The position numbers and the translations under genes are program-made. Below, piece by piece: positions 29,646-37,646 of a DNA stretch of 64,000 bases. The DNA is from an uncultured Tropicimonas sp. GTDB lineage: Bacteria > Pseudomonadota > Alphaproteobacteria > Rhodobacterales > Rhodobacteraceae. How positions within the stretch are numbered: position 1 is the first letter of the stretch; each line of letters begins with the position of its first letter. The notes under the pieces were generated by a model. The model did not search any database and was not told the origin of the DNA. It worked only from the letters and a program-made list of their open reading frames with translations. Location of the stretch: contig CANLZY010000008.1 of NCBI GenBank assembly GCA_947495685.1, forward strand, positions 124,001 through 188,000, read 5' to 3'.

Positions 29646-29683
29646 GTTCGCGCTGACCGCAGCATCGGTCACAATGGACTCTT
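29646..29683 (+). repeat. 38-base dispersed repeat B, copy 2
   Basis: Second copy of the repeat at 29461; both copies are followed by C-rich sequence and GACCAC (29517 and 29702), suggesting a longer degenerate unit. Confidence 0.8.
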
Positions 29684-29889
29684 TCCCGCCGTTCGCTGTT
29701 CCGACCACCAAGGTCGGTTCCGCGCCAGAGGCTCGGAACAAGGTGCCTCTGCGCTCTGTGGGCGGTCCATGCCGTGACCCTGTCGCGGCGTCCGTCGAGG
29801 GAGTGCGGAACTGAAAATGGCGGCCTGTCGATGGCGGGGGCCAGCCCGGAACCGGCAAGCAACCGGGGCAATGCGGGAATTGGTCGTTC

Positions 29890-30038
29890 TTGTCGGTCGT
29901 TCCGACCCGAATACCGGTCGAAACGCGGCCTGTGCCCGTCCGCCTCCGCGTCCTGTGGTCACTTCGGCCTCGGGTTTGCGCAAAACGACCGGAATTTGGG
30001 GCGTTTCGACCGCCCAACCCTGCCAATTCGACCGGAAC
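29890..30038. promoter_or_regulatory. cluster of CGACCG boxes upstream of RHH-ParA (centromere/operator candidate)
   Basis: Related boxes: ACCGGTCGAAACG at 29913-29925 (inverted), ACGACCGGAA at 29985-29994, CGTTTCGACCGCC at 30002-30014, AATTCGACCGGAAC at 30025-30038, plus a looser GTCGGTCGTTCCGAC at about 29892-29906. Consensus roughly TTCGACCGGAA in both orientations. Position just upstream of a ParA operon suggests binding sites for its RHH protein. Confidence 0.45.
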
Positions 30039-30067
30039 TCTCACCCGACACGCCGTTGATCTCCCTG

Positions 30068-30098
30068 AAAATGTATATACAACGTCTATACAAACGAT
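30068..30098 (+). promoter_or_regulatory. AT-rich promoter/operator before the RHH gene
   Basis: Tandem TATACAACG (30075) and TATACAAACG (30086) in an AT-rich stretch directly before the RHH start. They could be -10 elements, RHH operator half-sites, or both. Confidence 0.4.
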
Positions 30099-30113
30099 AT
30101 GCGTGGAGCCGTT

Positions 30114-30299
30114 ATGGCGGACGAGTGGAAGAAAAAGAAGAATGACGGGCAGTTGATGATCCGAATCCCGGTCGAGGACCGCGACAGGTTCGTCGCCCTG
30201 TGCGAGCAGCTGGACACTTCGGCGGCCCGCGAAATTCGCCGCTTCATCCGGCAATTCGTTGATATGGAAGAACAAAAAACGAGGGAGGAGAGCCGATGA
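30114..30299 (+). CDS. ribbon-helix-helix DNA-binding protein paired with ParA
   Basis: ATG 30114 has GTGGAG seven bases upstream; an earlier in-frame ATG at 30099 has none. The 61-residue protein has a Lys-rich N-terminus 'ADEWKKKKND', then a strand 'GQLMIRIPVED' and two helices 'RDRFVALCEQLD' and 'AAREIRRFIRQFVDM', the layout of CopG/Arc-type RHH dimers. Its stop overlaps the ParA start (ATGA). Small RHH proteins next to ParA act as centromere-binding partner and operon repressor in type Ib partition systems (ParG, Omega), though there the RHH gene usually follows ParA; here it precedes it. Confidence 0.75.
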   Translation: MADEWKKKKNDGQLMIRIPVEDRDRFVALCEQLDTSAAREIRRFIRQFVDMEEQKTREESR

Positions 30300-30919
30300 A
30301 GACCGTACTCATCGCCAATCGCAAGGGTGGCTGTGGCAAGACGACAACGGCGATCACGCTGGCCGCGGCGCTGGCCGAGGGCGGCTGGAAGGTCGCGCTG
30401 GCCGACGCCGACCTGCAAAAATCCACCACCCGCTGGCTCAAGCGGCGTCCGAAAACCGTCAACAAGATCATAAACTTGGATTGGACTTCCAATCGGTCGC
30501 TGGGCGAAATTCCCAAGGGCATCGACTGGGTTATCATCGACGCCCCCGGCGCCCTTTACGACGAGAACTCCCAGAACCTCGTCGCCGAAGCCCGCGCCGT
30601 CCTCTGCCCCGTGATGCCTTCTTTCTTTGACGCAGACAGCACCCGCCGGTTCCTGCGCGACCTTCAGGACATCAAACGCATCCGCAAGGGCAAGGTCGGG
30701 ATAGAGCTGCTGGCGAACCGCGTGAAACCGCGCGGACGGGCGACTGCGCGGCTCGACGGGTTCTTTGAAAAAGTCGGCCAGCAGCCGGTGGCGCGCATCA
30801 CTGAACGGGCGGCCTATGGCGACCTGGCCGAAGACGGGCTGTCGATATTCGACAAGCCGCAGGCGTTGTTTCGCCCGATGCGGGCGCAATGGACGCCGGT
30901 CATCAACTCTCTGGTTTGA
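30296..30919 (+). CDS. parA: ParA-family ATPase (short type)
   Basis: A 207-residue Walker-type ATPase without an N-terminal DNA-binding domain, like ParF/type Ib ParA. Motifs are the deviant Walker A 'NRKGGCGKTTTAI' (with the signature lysine), A' 'LADADLQKST' and Walker B 'WVIIDAPG'. It starts after GAGGGAGGAGAG, a strong ribosome binding site, overlapping the RHH gene. The chromosome's own parAB locus would be elsewhere, so this is an accessory partition or positioning ATPase. No replication initiator gene is in the window. Confidence 0.9.
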   Translation: MKTVLIANRKGGCGKTTTAITLAAALAEGGWKVALADADLQKSTTRWLKRRPKTVNKIINLDWTSNRSLGEIPKGIDWVIIDAPGALYDENSQNLVAEARAVLCPVMPSFFDADSTRRFLRDLQDIKRIRKGKVGIELLANRVKPRGRATARLDGFFEKVGQQPVARITERAAYGDLAEDGLSIFDKPQALFRPMRAQWTPVINSLV

Positions 30920-30930
30920 CAGGGAAAAAA

Positions 30931-30999
30931 GGGTTTCTCCCGCCCGATCAAGGTGTCTGCCGACCCCCTGATCCGTTGGGCCACGCACCTGCGGTGCGC
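30931..30999 (+). repeat. dispersed element, copy 2 (after parA)
   Basis: TTTCTCCCGCCCG (ending 30946), a variable middle, then CCGTTGGGCC (30973-30982), directly followed by the hairpin CGCACC-tgc-GGTGCG (30984-30998). It starts 12 bases after the parA stop in the same orientation. Confidence 0.65.
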
Positions 31000-31049
31000 G
31001 GTGCCCCACAACGAACTCGCCGCCGACCGATCACGCCGGGCACGTAGGT

Positions 31050-32090
31050 TCAACGATGTTTGCCGCGTTCTTTCAGAAGGCGTTCGCGGGTGAGGCGGGC
31101 GGCGGTCTTGTCGGCCTCGGTGCCGAAATGCGGCCGGTGGTCGAGATCCGGCAATTCGGCACCGACCTCGCGGGCGATGTCCTCGGGCAGGCCGGGACGG
31201 GTGGCGGCGCTCAATTCGAGGCTCTCGACCGGAATGCACTCCGCATAGATGACCTCGTGGTGGTCAAAGACCAGCGTGTAGAAATCCGTGTACCCGCCGG
31301 GGCGGAGGAAAATGCGGTCTTCGTCCACCAGGTAGGCGGCCTTGACCAGCATTTCGGCGGTTTCGGTCAGCCGGTTGTGACCGCGCTGATAGATGAACAG
31401 CCGTTGCTGTTGCGACAGGATCAGGTCGCCGGCGTTACCGATCGTGTCCTTGGGGATCACCACCGGGGCGAAGGGCCCGACGGCACGCACCGTGCGGTGC
31501 AGGATGTGGCGGAGCGGTTGCCCCCCATGATCACGGGTCAGCACTCGGTCGCCCGGAGCAAGCGATTCGACCTGTCTCTGGTGCCCGTCGGCCATGGTGA
31601 TGTGGGTGCCAAAGCCGAACGCCAGCGACGAAATGTCGGCCAGGCGGACCGGACCGGGGGCGGTGTCGATGCCGATAAGGGTGTGATTGCGTCCGGGCTC
31701 CACGGGTTCGAGGGGCAGCACCGTGATCTCGGTGCCGTCATCCCGTGACAGTTCGACCAGAAGCAGGTCGACCTTGTGGCCTTCGGGCGCGAGGAACGTC
31801 AACCGGGCGGTCAGGTTCAGCGCAGCGCCGGGCGTGCCCGCCTCGGACCCGGGCGCAACCACCTGTCCGACCGCCTCCGGGACGAGCACACGCCCGCCTG
31901 TGCTGGTGCTGTCGGCGACCGCCAACCGGAGGGCCTGGGTGCCGGGTGCCATGCGATACACATCGCCGGCGCAAAGGTCTTCGACGCCCAGCAGTGGGTC
32001 GCCCAGATTGGCGCCGGAGATGACCTGAAAGGCGATCCCGGGAAGGACGTGACAGTGATAGTCGGCAGTCGGGGATGGGGTATCGGACAT
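31050..32090 (-). CDS. Hint-domain protein with catalytic cysteine replaced
   Basis: ATG 32090 gives 346 residues. The N-terminal half (about 1-175) is a hydrophilic beta-rich region without recognised family. Residues about 180-300 are a Rhodobacteraceae-type Hint (Hedgehog/intein) domain: 'FGTHITMADG', 'VESLAPGDRVLTRDHGGQPL' and 'GNAGDLILSQQQRLFIY'. In active Hint domains the block starts C-F-x-x-G-T; here it reads A-F-G-F-G-T, so the nucleophilic cysteine is missing and self-cleavage should be abolished. The C-terminal tail is Arg/Glu-rich. Function unknown; no signal peptide. Confidence 0.82.
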   Translation of the reverse strand: MSDTPSPTADYHCHVLPGIAFQVISGANLGDPLLGVEDLCAGDVYRMAPGTQALRLAVADSTSTGGRVLVPEAVGQVVAPGSEAGTPGAALNLTARLTFLAPEGHKVDLLLVELSRDDGTEITVLPLEPVEPGRNHTLIGIDTAPGPVRLADISSLAFGFGTHITMADGHQRQVESLAPGDRVLTRDHGGQPLRHILHRTVRAVGPFAPVVIPKDTIGNAGDLILSQQQRLFIYQRGHNRLTETAEMLVKAAYLVDEDRIFLRPGGYTDFYTLVFDHHEVIYAECIPVESLELSAATRPGLPEDIAREVGAELPDLDHRPHFGTEADKTAARLTRERLLKERGKHR

Positions 32091-32271
32091 GGGCCTGCTG
32101 TTGCGATCCGCCGGGGCGCTGGAACGCGCGCGGGTGCCCTTGGGATAGCGCCCCGCGGGGGGGATGGTCAATCGCTGCCGGGGCTTGCGGGGCAGCAGTC
32201 TGCGGTGCACGGTGCCTGACGGAGCGGTCGGGACCTACGGCCGCAGGTAGGACACCGCAGGGAGCACCGTG

Positions 32272-33051
32272 ATGGATCTTGGAATTTCGGGAAAGCGGGC
32301 GCTGGTGACAGCGTCGTCGAAGGGATTGGGCCGGGGCTGTGCCGAAGCGTTGGCGGCAGCCGGGGTCGAGCTTGTGTTGAACGCGCGGGGCGCCGATGCG
32401 CTGGAGGCGACGGCCGAGGCGATCAGGGCCGCGCATGGCGTGCAGGTGACCACGGTTGTCGGTGATGTGACGGACGCCGCCGATCGGGCCGCCGTGTTGG
32501 ATGGCGCGGGACAGGTCGACATCCTTGTCACCAATGCCGGTGGGCCGCCGCCGGGCATGTGGACCGATTGGGAGCGGGACGATTTCGTCAAGGCACTGGA
32601 TGCCAACATGCTGACCCCGATTGCGCTGATCAAGGCGCTGGTGCCGGGCATGATGGAGCGCGGCTGGGGCAGGGTGGTGAATATCACGTCTGTCTCGGTC
32701 AAGTCGCCCGTGGCAGTGCTGGGCCTGTCGAACGCGGCCCGCGCCGGCCTGACCGGGTATGTGGCCGGCACGTCGCGGCAGGTGGCTGCCAGCGGCGTGA
32801 CGATCAACAACCTGCTGCCGGGGATTCACGCCACCGACCGGGCCGTGAGCCTGGACGCCGGGGTCGCTGCTGCCGCCGGCATCACGGCAGACGAGGCGAA
32901 AACCCGACGGGAGGCAACGATTCCCGTGCATCGCTATGGCACGCCGGAAGAATTTGGTGCGACCTGCGCCTTTCTGTGTTCGCAGCACGCCGGGTTCATC
33001 GTCGGGCAGAACATCCTGCTGGACGGCGGCGCAACCAATACGACGATGTGA
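32272..33051 (+). CDS. short-chain dehydrogenase/reductase family protein, atypical active site
   Basis: ATG 32272 with GGGAG eight bases before it; 259 residues. The Rossmann motif 'VTASSKGLGRG' (T-G-x-x-x-G-x-G variant), 'VTNAGGPPPG' and the C-terminal 'GFIVGQNILLDGG' are FabG-like. The usual catalytic Tyr-x-x-x-Lys is absent: the segment reads 'VLGLSNAARAGLTG', with Leu and Ala at the Tyr and Lys positions. This 'LSN..R' form occurs in a recognisable SDR subgroup, so it is probably not a sequencing fault. Substrate unknown. Its stop overlaps the next gene's GTG. Confidence 0.88.
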   Translation: MDLGISGKRALVTASSKGLGRGCAEALAAAGVELVLNARGADALEATAEAIRAAHGVQVTTVVGDVTDAADRAAVLDGAGQVDILVTNAGGPPPGMWTDWERDDFVKALDANMLTPIALIKALVPGMMERGWGRVVNITSVSVKSPVAVLGLSNAARAGLTGYVAGTSRQVAASGVTINNLLPGIHATDRAVSLDAGVAAAAGITADEAKTRREATIPVHRYGTPEEFGATCAFLCSQHAGFIVGQNILLDGGATNTTM

Positions 33052-34196
33052 GCGAGGCGCCGTTCAGCCTGAAAGACCAGTTGTTCAACGCCGACAAGGT
33101 CGCGTGCCTTGCCGGATGGATGGGCGCGGCCGACCCGGGGTTTCCGGTGTCGGCCTTTCAGGCGCGGGTGATGGCCCGCTTGCACGAGTTCGAACTGAAG
33201 GCTCGGATCGACTGGATTGCGACCTGCCTTCAGGACCACCTGCCAGCGACCTTTCCGGCGGCGGCCGAGGTGATCGTGCGTGCACTGCCCCCACCGCTGG
33301 ACCCGGCGCGCGTGGATGACGATTTCGGCGATTTCATCCTGGCGCCATTCGGGGTGGTGACAGAGCGGATGGGGCTGGAGCGGCATCCGGAGTTGTCGTT
33401 GGACCTGCTGGAGGCGCTGACCTGCCGCTTTTCGATGGAATTTTCGCTGCGGGCGTTCGTGAACCGATGGCCAGATGTCGTGATGGAGCGGCTGGTGGCC
33501 TGGGCCGGGCATCCGAACTATCACGTCCGTCGGCTGGTCAGCGAGGGTACCCGGCCCCGGTTGCCCTGGGGCAAGGGGATTGACCTGCCTGCGGGCGCGA
33601 CATTGCCGTTGCTGGACCGGTTGCATGCGGACAGAACGCGGTATGTCACGCGGTCGGTGGCAAACCATCTGAACGACATTGCCCGGAGTGATCCGGATGC
33701 CGCGGTGGAGCGGTTGACACGGTGGCGTGCCGCCGCGCGTCAGGACCCGGCGGAAATGGCGTGGATGACGCGGCATGCGCTTCGCAGCCTGATCAAGGCG
33801 GGCGACCCACGGGCGATGGAGGTGCTGGGGTACAGGGCAGATGCCGGCGTCGAGTTGATCGCCATGGAGGTCGCGCCGCAGGTTGTCGCGATCGGCGAGG
33901 AGATCGAGATTGCGCTGACCCTGCGCGCCGAACACGACGAACCGGTCATTGTGGACTACGTGGTGGATTTTGCCGGCGCGCGGGGAATGCGCCGGAAAGT
34001 GTTCAAGATGAAGGACATGCGGCTGCCAGCCGGAAGTGCGGTCAGCCTGACGAAACGACACCGTTTCAAGGGCGGCGCAACCACGTTCACGCTGATGCCG
34101 GGCCCGCACGCCGTGCATCTGCAGGTGAACGGTCGCCGGCTGGGCACGCGGGCGTTCGTGCTTGTGGCGGGTGGCGGCCCGGCTCGGACGGCATAA
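33048..34196 (+). CDS. AlkD-like DNA alkylation repair protein (HEAT repeats)
   Basis: GTG 33048 overlaps the SDR stop (GTGA) and gives 382 residues beginning 'SEAPFSLKDQLFNADKV', the usual N-terminus of this group; the frame is open further upstream but only antiparallel to the SDR coding phase. Helical repeats include 'MERLVAWAGHPNYHVRRLVSEGTRPRLPW', split here by the characteristic 'H..VRRL.SEG.RPRLPW' motif of AlkC/AlkD-type glycosylases, and 'ANHLNDIARSDPDAAVERL'. The last 110 residues form a beta-rich domain. Likely removes alkylated bases; coupled to the SDR by overlap only. Confidence 0.78.
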   Translation: MSEAPFSLKDQLFNADKVACLAGWMGAADPGFPVSAFQARVMARLHEFELKARIDWIATCLQDHLPATFPAAAEVIVRALPPPLDPARVDDDFGDFILAPFGVVTERMGLERHPELSLDLLEALTCRFSMEFSLRAFVNRWPDVVMERLVAWAGHPNYHVRRLVSEGTRPRLPWGKGIDLPAGATLPLLDRLHADRTRYVTRSVANHLNDIARSDPDAAVERLTRWRAAARQDPAEMAWMTRHALRSLIKAGDPRAMEVLGYRADAGVELIAMEVAPQVVAIGEEIEIALTLRAEHDEPVIVDYVVDFAGARGMRRKVFKMKDMRLPAGSAVSLTKRHRFKGGATTFTLMPGPHAVHLQVNGRRLGTRAFVLVAGGGPARTA

Positions 34197-34323
34197 GCCG
34201 CCCTCGCCGGGCCGGGGCGACGGCGCGCCCGTCGGCAGGGGGAAGCGCGGCACCAGGAGCAGTGCGGAACGACGGGCGCGGTGGAGGGGTTTCTTGCGGG
34301 CGAGAAATCCCTATATGGGGGCG

Positions 34324-34803
34324 ATGACCGCGTTGAAATTCGCCAACCTGGCGTTGCTTGTCCTCTATCCGATCGCCTGGTTCTCGCCGTTGATGCGTGC
34401 CGGGTTGCTGCCGATGTTCGGCATGCATGAAGTGTCGGTGATCTCGGGGCTGCAATCGCTGTGGAGGACAGATGTCCTGCTGGCGTTGTTGGTGACGGTG
34501 TTTGCCCTGTTCGCACCCTATCTGAAGACCCTGGGGGTGGCGCTGGTGCAGTTTCGACTGGCGCGGCGGCGGGTTCTGCCGGCCCTGCACCTGCTTGGAA
34601 AACTGGCTATGGCCGATGTGTTTCTCATCGCGCTGTATATCCTTGTCGCCAAGGGCGTTGGTGTCGGTTCGGTCGAAACAGCGTGGGGGTTGTATCTGTT
34701 CACGGGGTGCATCCTGGCGTCCCTGGTGATAAGTGCCCTGACCGAACAGACGGCCCTGGGCGTGCGGGACACGGCGGGCGGCGCGGTTCCGCCAGAGCCG
34801 TAG
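34324..34803 (+). CDS. paraquat-inducible protein A (PqiA)-like membrane protein
   Basis: ATG 34324 (another in-frame at 34315) with GGGGGC directly upstream gives 159 residues with four hydrophobic segments. The order 'LYPIAWFSPLMRAG', 'HEVSVISGLQSLW', 'RVLPALHLLGKLAMADVFLIALYI' and 'GLYLFTGCILASLVIS' follows the PqiA domain, one of two copies in E. coli PqiA. PqiA-type proteins are inner-membrane partners in lipid transport; no MCE (PqiB) gene lies next to it. Confidence 0.75.
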   Translation: MTALKFANLALLVLYPIAWFSPLMRAGLLPMFGMHEVSVISGLQSLWRTDVLLALLVTVFALFAPYLKTLGVALVQFRLARRRVLPALHLLGKLAMADVFLIALYILVAKGVGVGSVETAWGLYLFTGCILASLVISALTEQTALGVRDTAGGAVPPEP

Positions 34804-34915
34804 AGGCGTCGATGGGCCAAACCATGGCCTATACAGGTGATTTCCTTTGAATGGCCTTGATTTGGCAACAAACAGGCCACGTGATGTCCCGACGATACCG
34901 GGACGAAGTTCAACA

Positions 34916-35218
34916 ATGGACGAATCGGTGACTGATTTTATTTACATTGCGGCGGTGTTGGTTCTGTGTGCCGTAGCTGGGTCGGCTGGGCGAAGGGCCT
35001 GGTTGTCCGACTCGGACAACAAGCAACTGTATGTCCTTGCCTCAGGCGCGGCCGGGATCGGCCTGTTGGTCAACCTCCTGCTGTTGGGCCGCGTTTCCGT
35101 CGTGATCCCGGTCCTGTCAGCGGGGAGCGCGGTCTGGTACTGGAGCCATGTGCGACGGATCTGCTCGCAACGGCGCCGGGCGGCCTGGGCCACGGAGCGC
35201 GACGACGATCGGTATTGA
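34916..35218 (+). CDS. small hypothetical membrane protein upstream of radA
   Basis: ATG 34916 gives 100 residues with three hydrophobic stretches ('FIYIAAVLVLCAVAGSAG', 'LYVLASGAAGIGLLVNLLLL', 'SVVIPVLSAGSAVWYW') and a basic Arg-rich tail. The ribosome binding site is weak, and the same frame is open upstream to 34847. Codon pattern looks coding. No family recognised. Confidence 0.55.
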   Translation: MDESVTDFIYIAAVLVLCAVAGSAGRRAWLSDSDNKQLYVLASGAAGIGLLVNLLLLGRVSVVIPVLSAGSAVWYWSHVRRICSQRRRAAWATERDDDRY

Positions 35219-35298
35219 TCCCTGTCACGCAATCTACCGGCCAGAACGCTGTGCGCGTCTGGTCTTGCCGACGGCCGCTGGGTGCGGCAGGTAGAGGC

Positions 35299-36663
35299 AT
35301 GGCAAAAACCCAGACCTTTACCTGCTCGGAATGCGGCGCCAGCCACCCGCGATGGTCGGGGCGGTGCGATGCCTGCGGGGCGTGGAACTCGATTGTCGAG
35401 GAAGTCCCGCTGTCGACGGGCCCTGCAAAGAAGACCCTGGGCGCGTCCAAGGGCCGGAGCCTGTTGCTGATGGATCTGGCCACCGAAGAGGCCCCGCCGC
35501 CGCGAACCTGTTCGGGAATGGACGAGTTGGACAGGGTCCTTGGCGGTGGGCTGGTGCCTGCCTCCGCCATTCTGGTGGGCGGCGATCCCGGTATCGGCAA
35601 ATCCACCCTGCTGTTGCAGGCGGCGGCGCGGTTCGCCGAGGCGGGCCTGTCGGTTGTCTATGTCTCGGGCGAGGAGGCCAGCGCGCAGGTCCGGATGCGG
35701 GCACAGCGGCTGGGGTTGGGCACGGCGCCGGTGCGGCTGGCGGCAGAAACCAACCTGCGCGACATCCTGACGACACTGGACCGGGAACGGCCCGACCTGG
35801 TGATCATCGATTCGATCCAGACCATGTGGTCGGACAATGTCGAGGCGGCGCCGGGCTCGGTCAGCCAGGTGCGCAGCGCCGCCCATGAACTGGTGACCTT
35901 TGCCAAGCGGCGCGGCACATCGGTGGTGCTGGTCGGCCATGTCACCAAGGACGGGCAGATTGCCGGCCCGCGCGTGGTGGAGCACATGGTGGACACGGTG
36001 CTGTATTTCGAAGGCGAGCGCGGTCACCAGTTCCGGATCTTGCGGGCGGTGAAAAACCGTTTCGGTCCGGCGGACGAGATCGGCGTTTTCGAGATGACCG
36101 GCGGCGGCCTGGCCCAGGTGTTGAACCCCTCGGCATTGTTCCTGTCGGATCGTGAATCCCGCAGCGCCGGTGCGGTGGTCTTTGCCGGGGTCGAAGGCAC
36201 CCGGCCGGTGCTGGTGGAGTTTCAGGCGCTGGTGGCGCCCAGCCCGACCCCCCAGGCGCGGCGCACGGTGGTTGGTTGGGACAGCGGGCGGCTCGCCATG
36301 ATCCTTGCGGTGCTGGAGGCACGGTGCGGGATTCCCTTTGCCGGGCTTGATGTCTACCTGAACGTGGCCGGAGGGATGCGGGTCAGCGAACCGGCCGCGG
36401 ACCTCGCGGTTGCCGCGGCGCTTCTGTCGGCGCGCGAGGATGCGGCATTGCCGTCAGACATGGTCGTTTTTGGGGAAATAAGCCTCAGTGGCGCCCTGCG
36501 TCCGGTGAGCCAGACAGAAAACAGGTTGAAAGAAGCGCAAAAACTTGGTTTTTCGCAAGCGGCGCTGCCGGAGCGGTCAAGTGGATCGGCTCCGGACGGT
36601 GTTTCGATGCGTCAGATGTCAGATCTGACGACCTTTGTGGGTGAAATGTTCGGCGCGGGATAA
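35299..36663 (+). CDS. radA: DNA repair protein RadA
   Basis: ATG 35299 after GTAGAGG gives 454 residues, the normal length; upstream open sequence in frame is unrelated. RadA/Sms is a RecA-like branch-migration helicase. In order: zinc finger 'CSECGASHPRWSGRCDACGAWN' (residues about 8-29, shown split by its C4 pattern C-x2-C and C-x2-C), Walker A 'GGDPGIGKSTLL', the RadA-specific 'KNRFGPADEIGVFEM' motif, and the C-terminal Lon-protease-like domain 'AGGMRVSEPAADLAVAAALLS'. Followed by cvpA after 42 bases. Confidence 0.97.
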   Translation: MAKTQTFTCSECGASHPRWSGRCDACGAWNSIVEEVPLSTGPAKKTLGASKGRSLLLMDLATEEAPPPRTCSGMDELDRVLGGGLVPASAILVGGDPGIGKSTLLLQAAARFAEAGLSVVYVSGEEASAQVRMRAQRLGLGTAPVRLAAETNLRDILTTLDRERPDLVIIDSIQTMWSDNVEAAPGSVSQVRSAAHELVTFAKRRGTSVVLVGHVTKDGQIAGPRVVEHMVDTVLYFEGERGHQFRILRAVKNRFGPADEIGVFEMTGGGLAQVLNPSALFLSDRESRSAGAVVFAGVEGTRPVLVEFQALVAPSPTPQARRTVVGWDSGRLAMILAVLEARCGIPFAGLDVYLNVAGGMRVSEPAADLAVAAALLSAREDAALPSDMVVFGEISLSGALRPVSQTENRLKEAQKLGFSQAALPERSSGSAPDGVSMRQMSDLTTFVGEMFGAG

Positions 36664-36705
36664 GCGCCGCAATCAAAACTGTCCCGGGGGCAGGAAGGCA
36701 AGCGA

Positions 36706-37284
36706 ATGGAAGGCTTCACTCTCGTAGACGCAGGCGTCGCGGTCATTATCGTGTTTTCGGCGATCCTCGCCTATTCACGGGGCTTCGTGCGCGAGGCGCT
36801 CGCCATCGCAGGCTGGGTCGCGGCGGCCGTTCTGGCCTATATCTTTGCCCCCCAGGCAAAGCCGTTGATCGAGGAAATTCCGGTTCTGAGGGATTTCCTG
36901 GACAATTGCACGGCCTCCACGATTGCGGCCTTTGCAGGCGTATTCGCCTTGGCGCTGGTGGTTTTTGCCCTGTTCACGCCGGTGTTCTCATCGATGGTGC
37001 AGCGGTCCGCGCTGAACGCGGTCGACCAGGGGCTCGGGTTCCTGTTCGGGGTTCTGCGCGGCATGCTGCTGGTCGTCATCGCGCTGGTCATCTACGACTT
37101 CGCGGTCGGCGCCGATGGGATCGACATGGTGGAACAGAGCCGATCTGCGCAGGTCTTTTCCTCGATGAAGGAGAGTGTCAGCGGCGAGATCGCGGACCAG
37201 GAAACGGCGCTGGCCTGGTTGACCGGTCGGTTTGAAAGCCTGATCGATTCCTCCTGTGGTATCAGCGGGGCGTTCGCCAACTGA
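36706..37284 (+). CDS. cvpA: CvpA family protein
   Basis: A 192-residue inner-membrane protein with four hydrophobic segments, starting 'MEGFTLVDAGVAVIIVFSAIL' and containing 'YSRGFVREALAIAGWVAA' and 'DQGLGFLFGVLRGMLLV', the hallmark stretches of the colicin V production family. In many bacteria cvpA precedes purF, as here. The role is in envelope homeostasis rather than purine synthesis; exact function unsettled. GGGGCAGGAAGG precedes the ATG. A terminator follows at 37329. Confidence 0.95.
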   Translation: MEGFTLVDAGVAVIIVFSAILAYSRGFVREALAIAGWVAAAVLAYIFAPQAKPLIEEIPVLRDFLDNCTASTIAAFAGVFALALVVFALFTPVFSSMVQRSALNAVDQGLGFLFGVLRGMLLVVIALVIYDFAVGADGIDMVEQSRSAQVFSSMKESVSGEIADQETALAWLTGRFESLIDSSCGISGAFAN

Positions 37285-37646
37285 CGCAGACTGGGTGTCG
37301 CGCCCCCCAACGAATCGATTCTGAGCAGGGCCCGGTTTTCCGGGCCTCGCGTCGTTTTGGCCCTTTGCGCTCGATCACTTGTTGTAGATTGGACGCCATG
37401 ATGTCGGGGAAGCTCGCCGGATCGACCACGTGACACGTGCGGGCGAAACGGGGCGATTGCGGCAACCTTGCCGGGCGATTCCCGCCGTTTGCGAGGGAAT
37501 CCGTCGACGCCGGCCCGCCGCCGATGCCGCAATGCAGAAACATCGGCCACCTTCCGCGTCGTGACTGTGACAAAGGGATGACAGGTGCGACGTTAACCCG
37601 TACACAGGCCCCGCTGCCCAAAGCCGGATTCGGAGCCCTCTGCCAT
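37285..37646. other. 362 bp between cvpA and purF
   Basis: Contains the cvpA terminator (37329-37358) and the purF leader. The purF frame is open upstream back to 37437 without similarity to the family. No purine riboswitch architecture was recognised. Confidence 0.6.
37329..37358 (+). terminator. rho-independent-like terminator after cvpA
   Basis: GGCCCGG-tttt-CCGGGCC (37329-37346) followed by TCGCGTCGTTTT. It separates cvpA from purF transcription. Confidence 0.65.

Larger units (their letters stand above)
29302..30113. other. 812 bp non-coding stretch with repeats and CGACCG boxes
   Basis: No gene is supported on either strand. It contains both copies of repeat B (29461-29498 and 29646-29683), a cluster of CGACCG-type boxes (29890-30038) and an AT-rich promoter-like segment (30068-30098) immediately before the RHH-ParA operon. 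Confidence 0.6.

Noticed and set aside
26470-31000. Transposase or integrase to explain the accessory patch
   Set aside because: No DDE, tyrosine or serine recombinase motif is present in any open frame of the region.
37285-37646. Purine riboswitch upstream of purF
   Set aside because: No conserved purine- or PRPP/ppGpp-aptamer core could be recognised; only a terminator of cvpA and an ordinary leader are seen.
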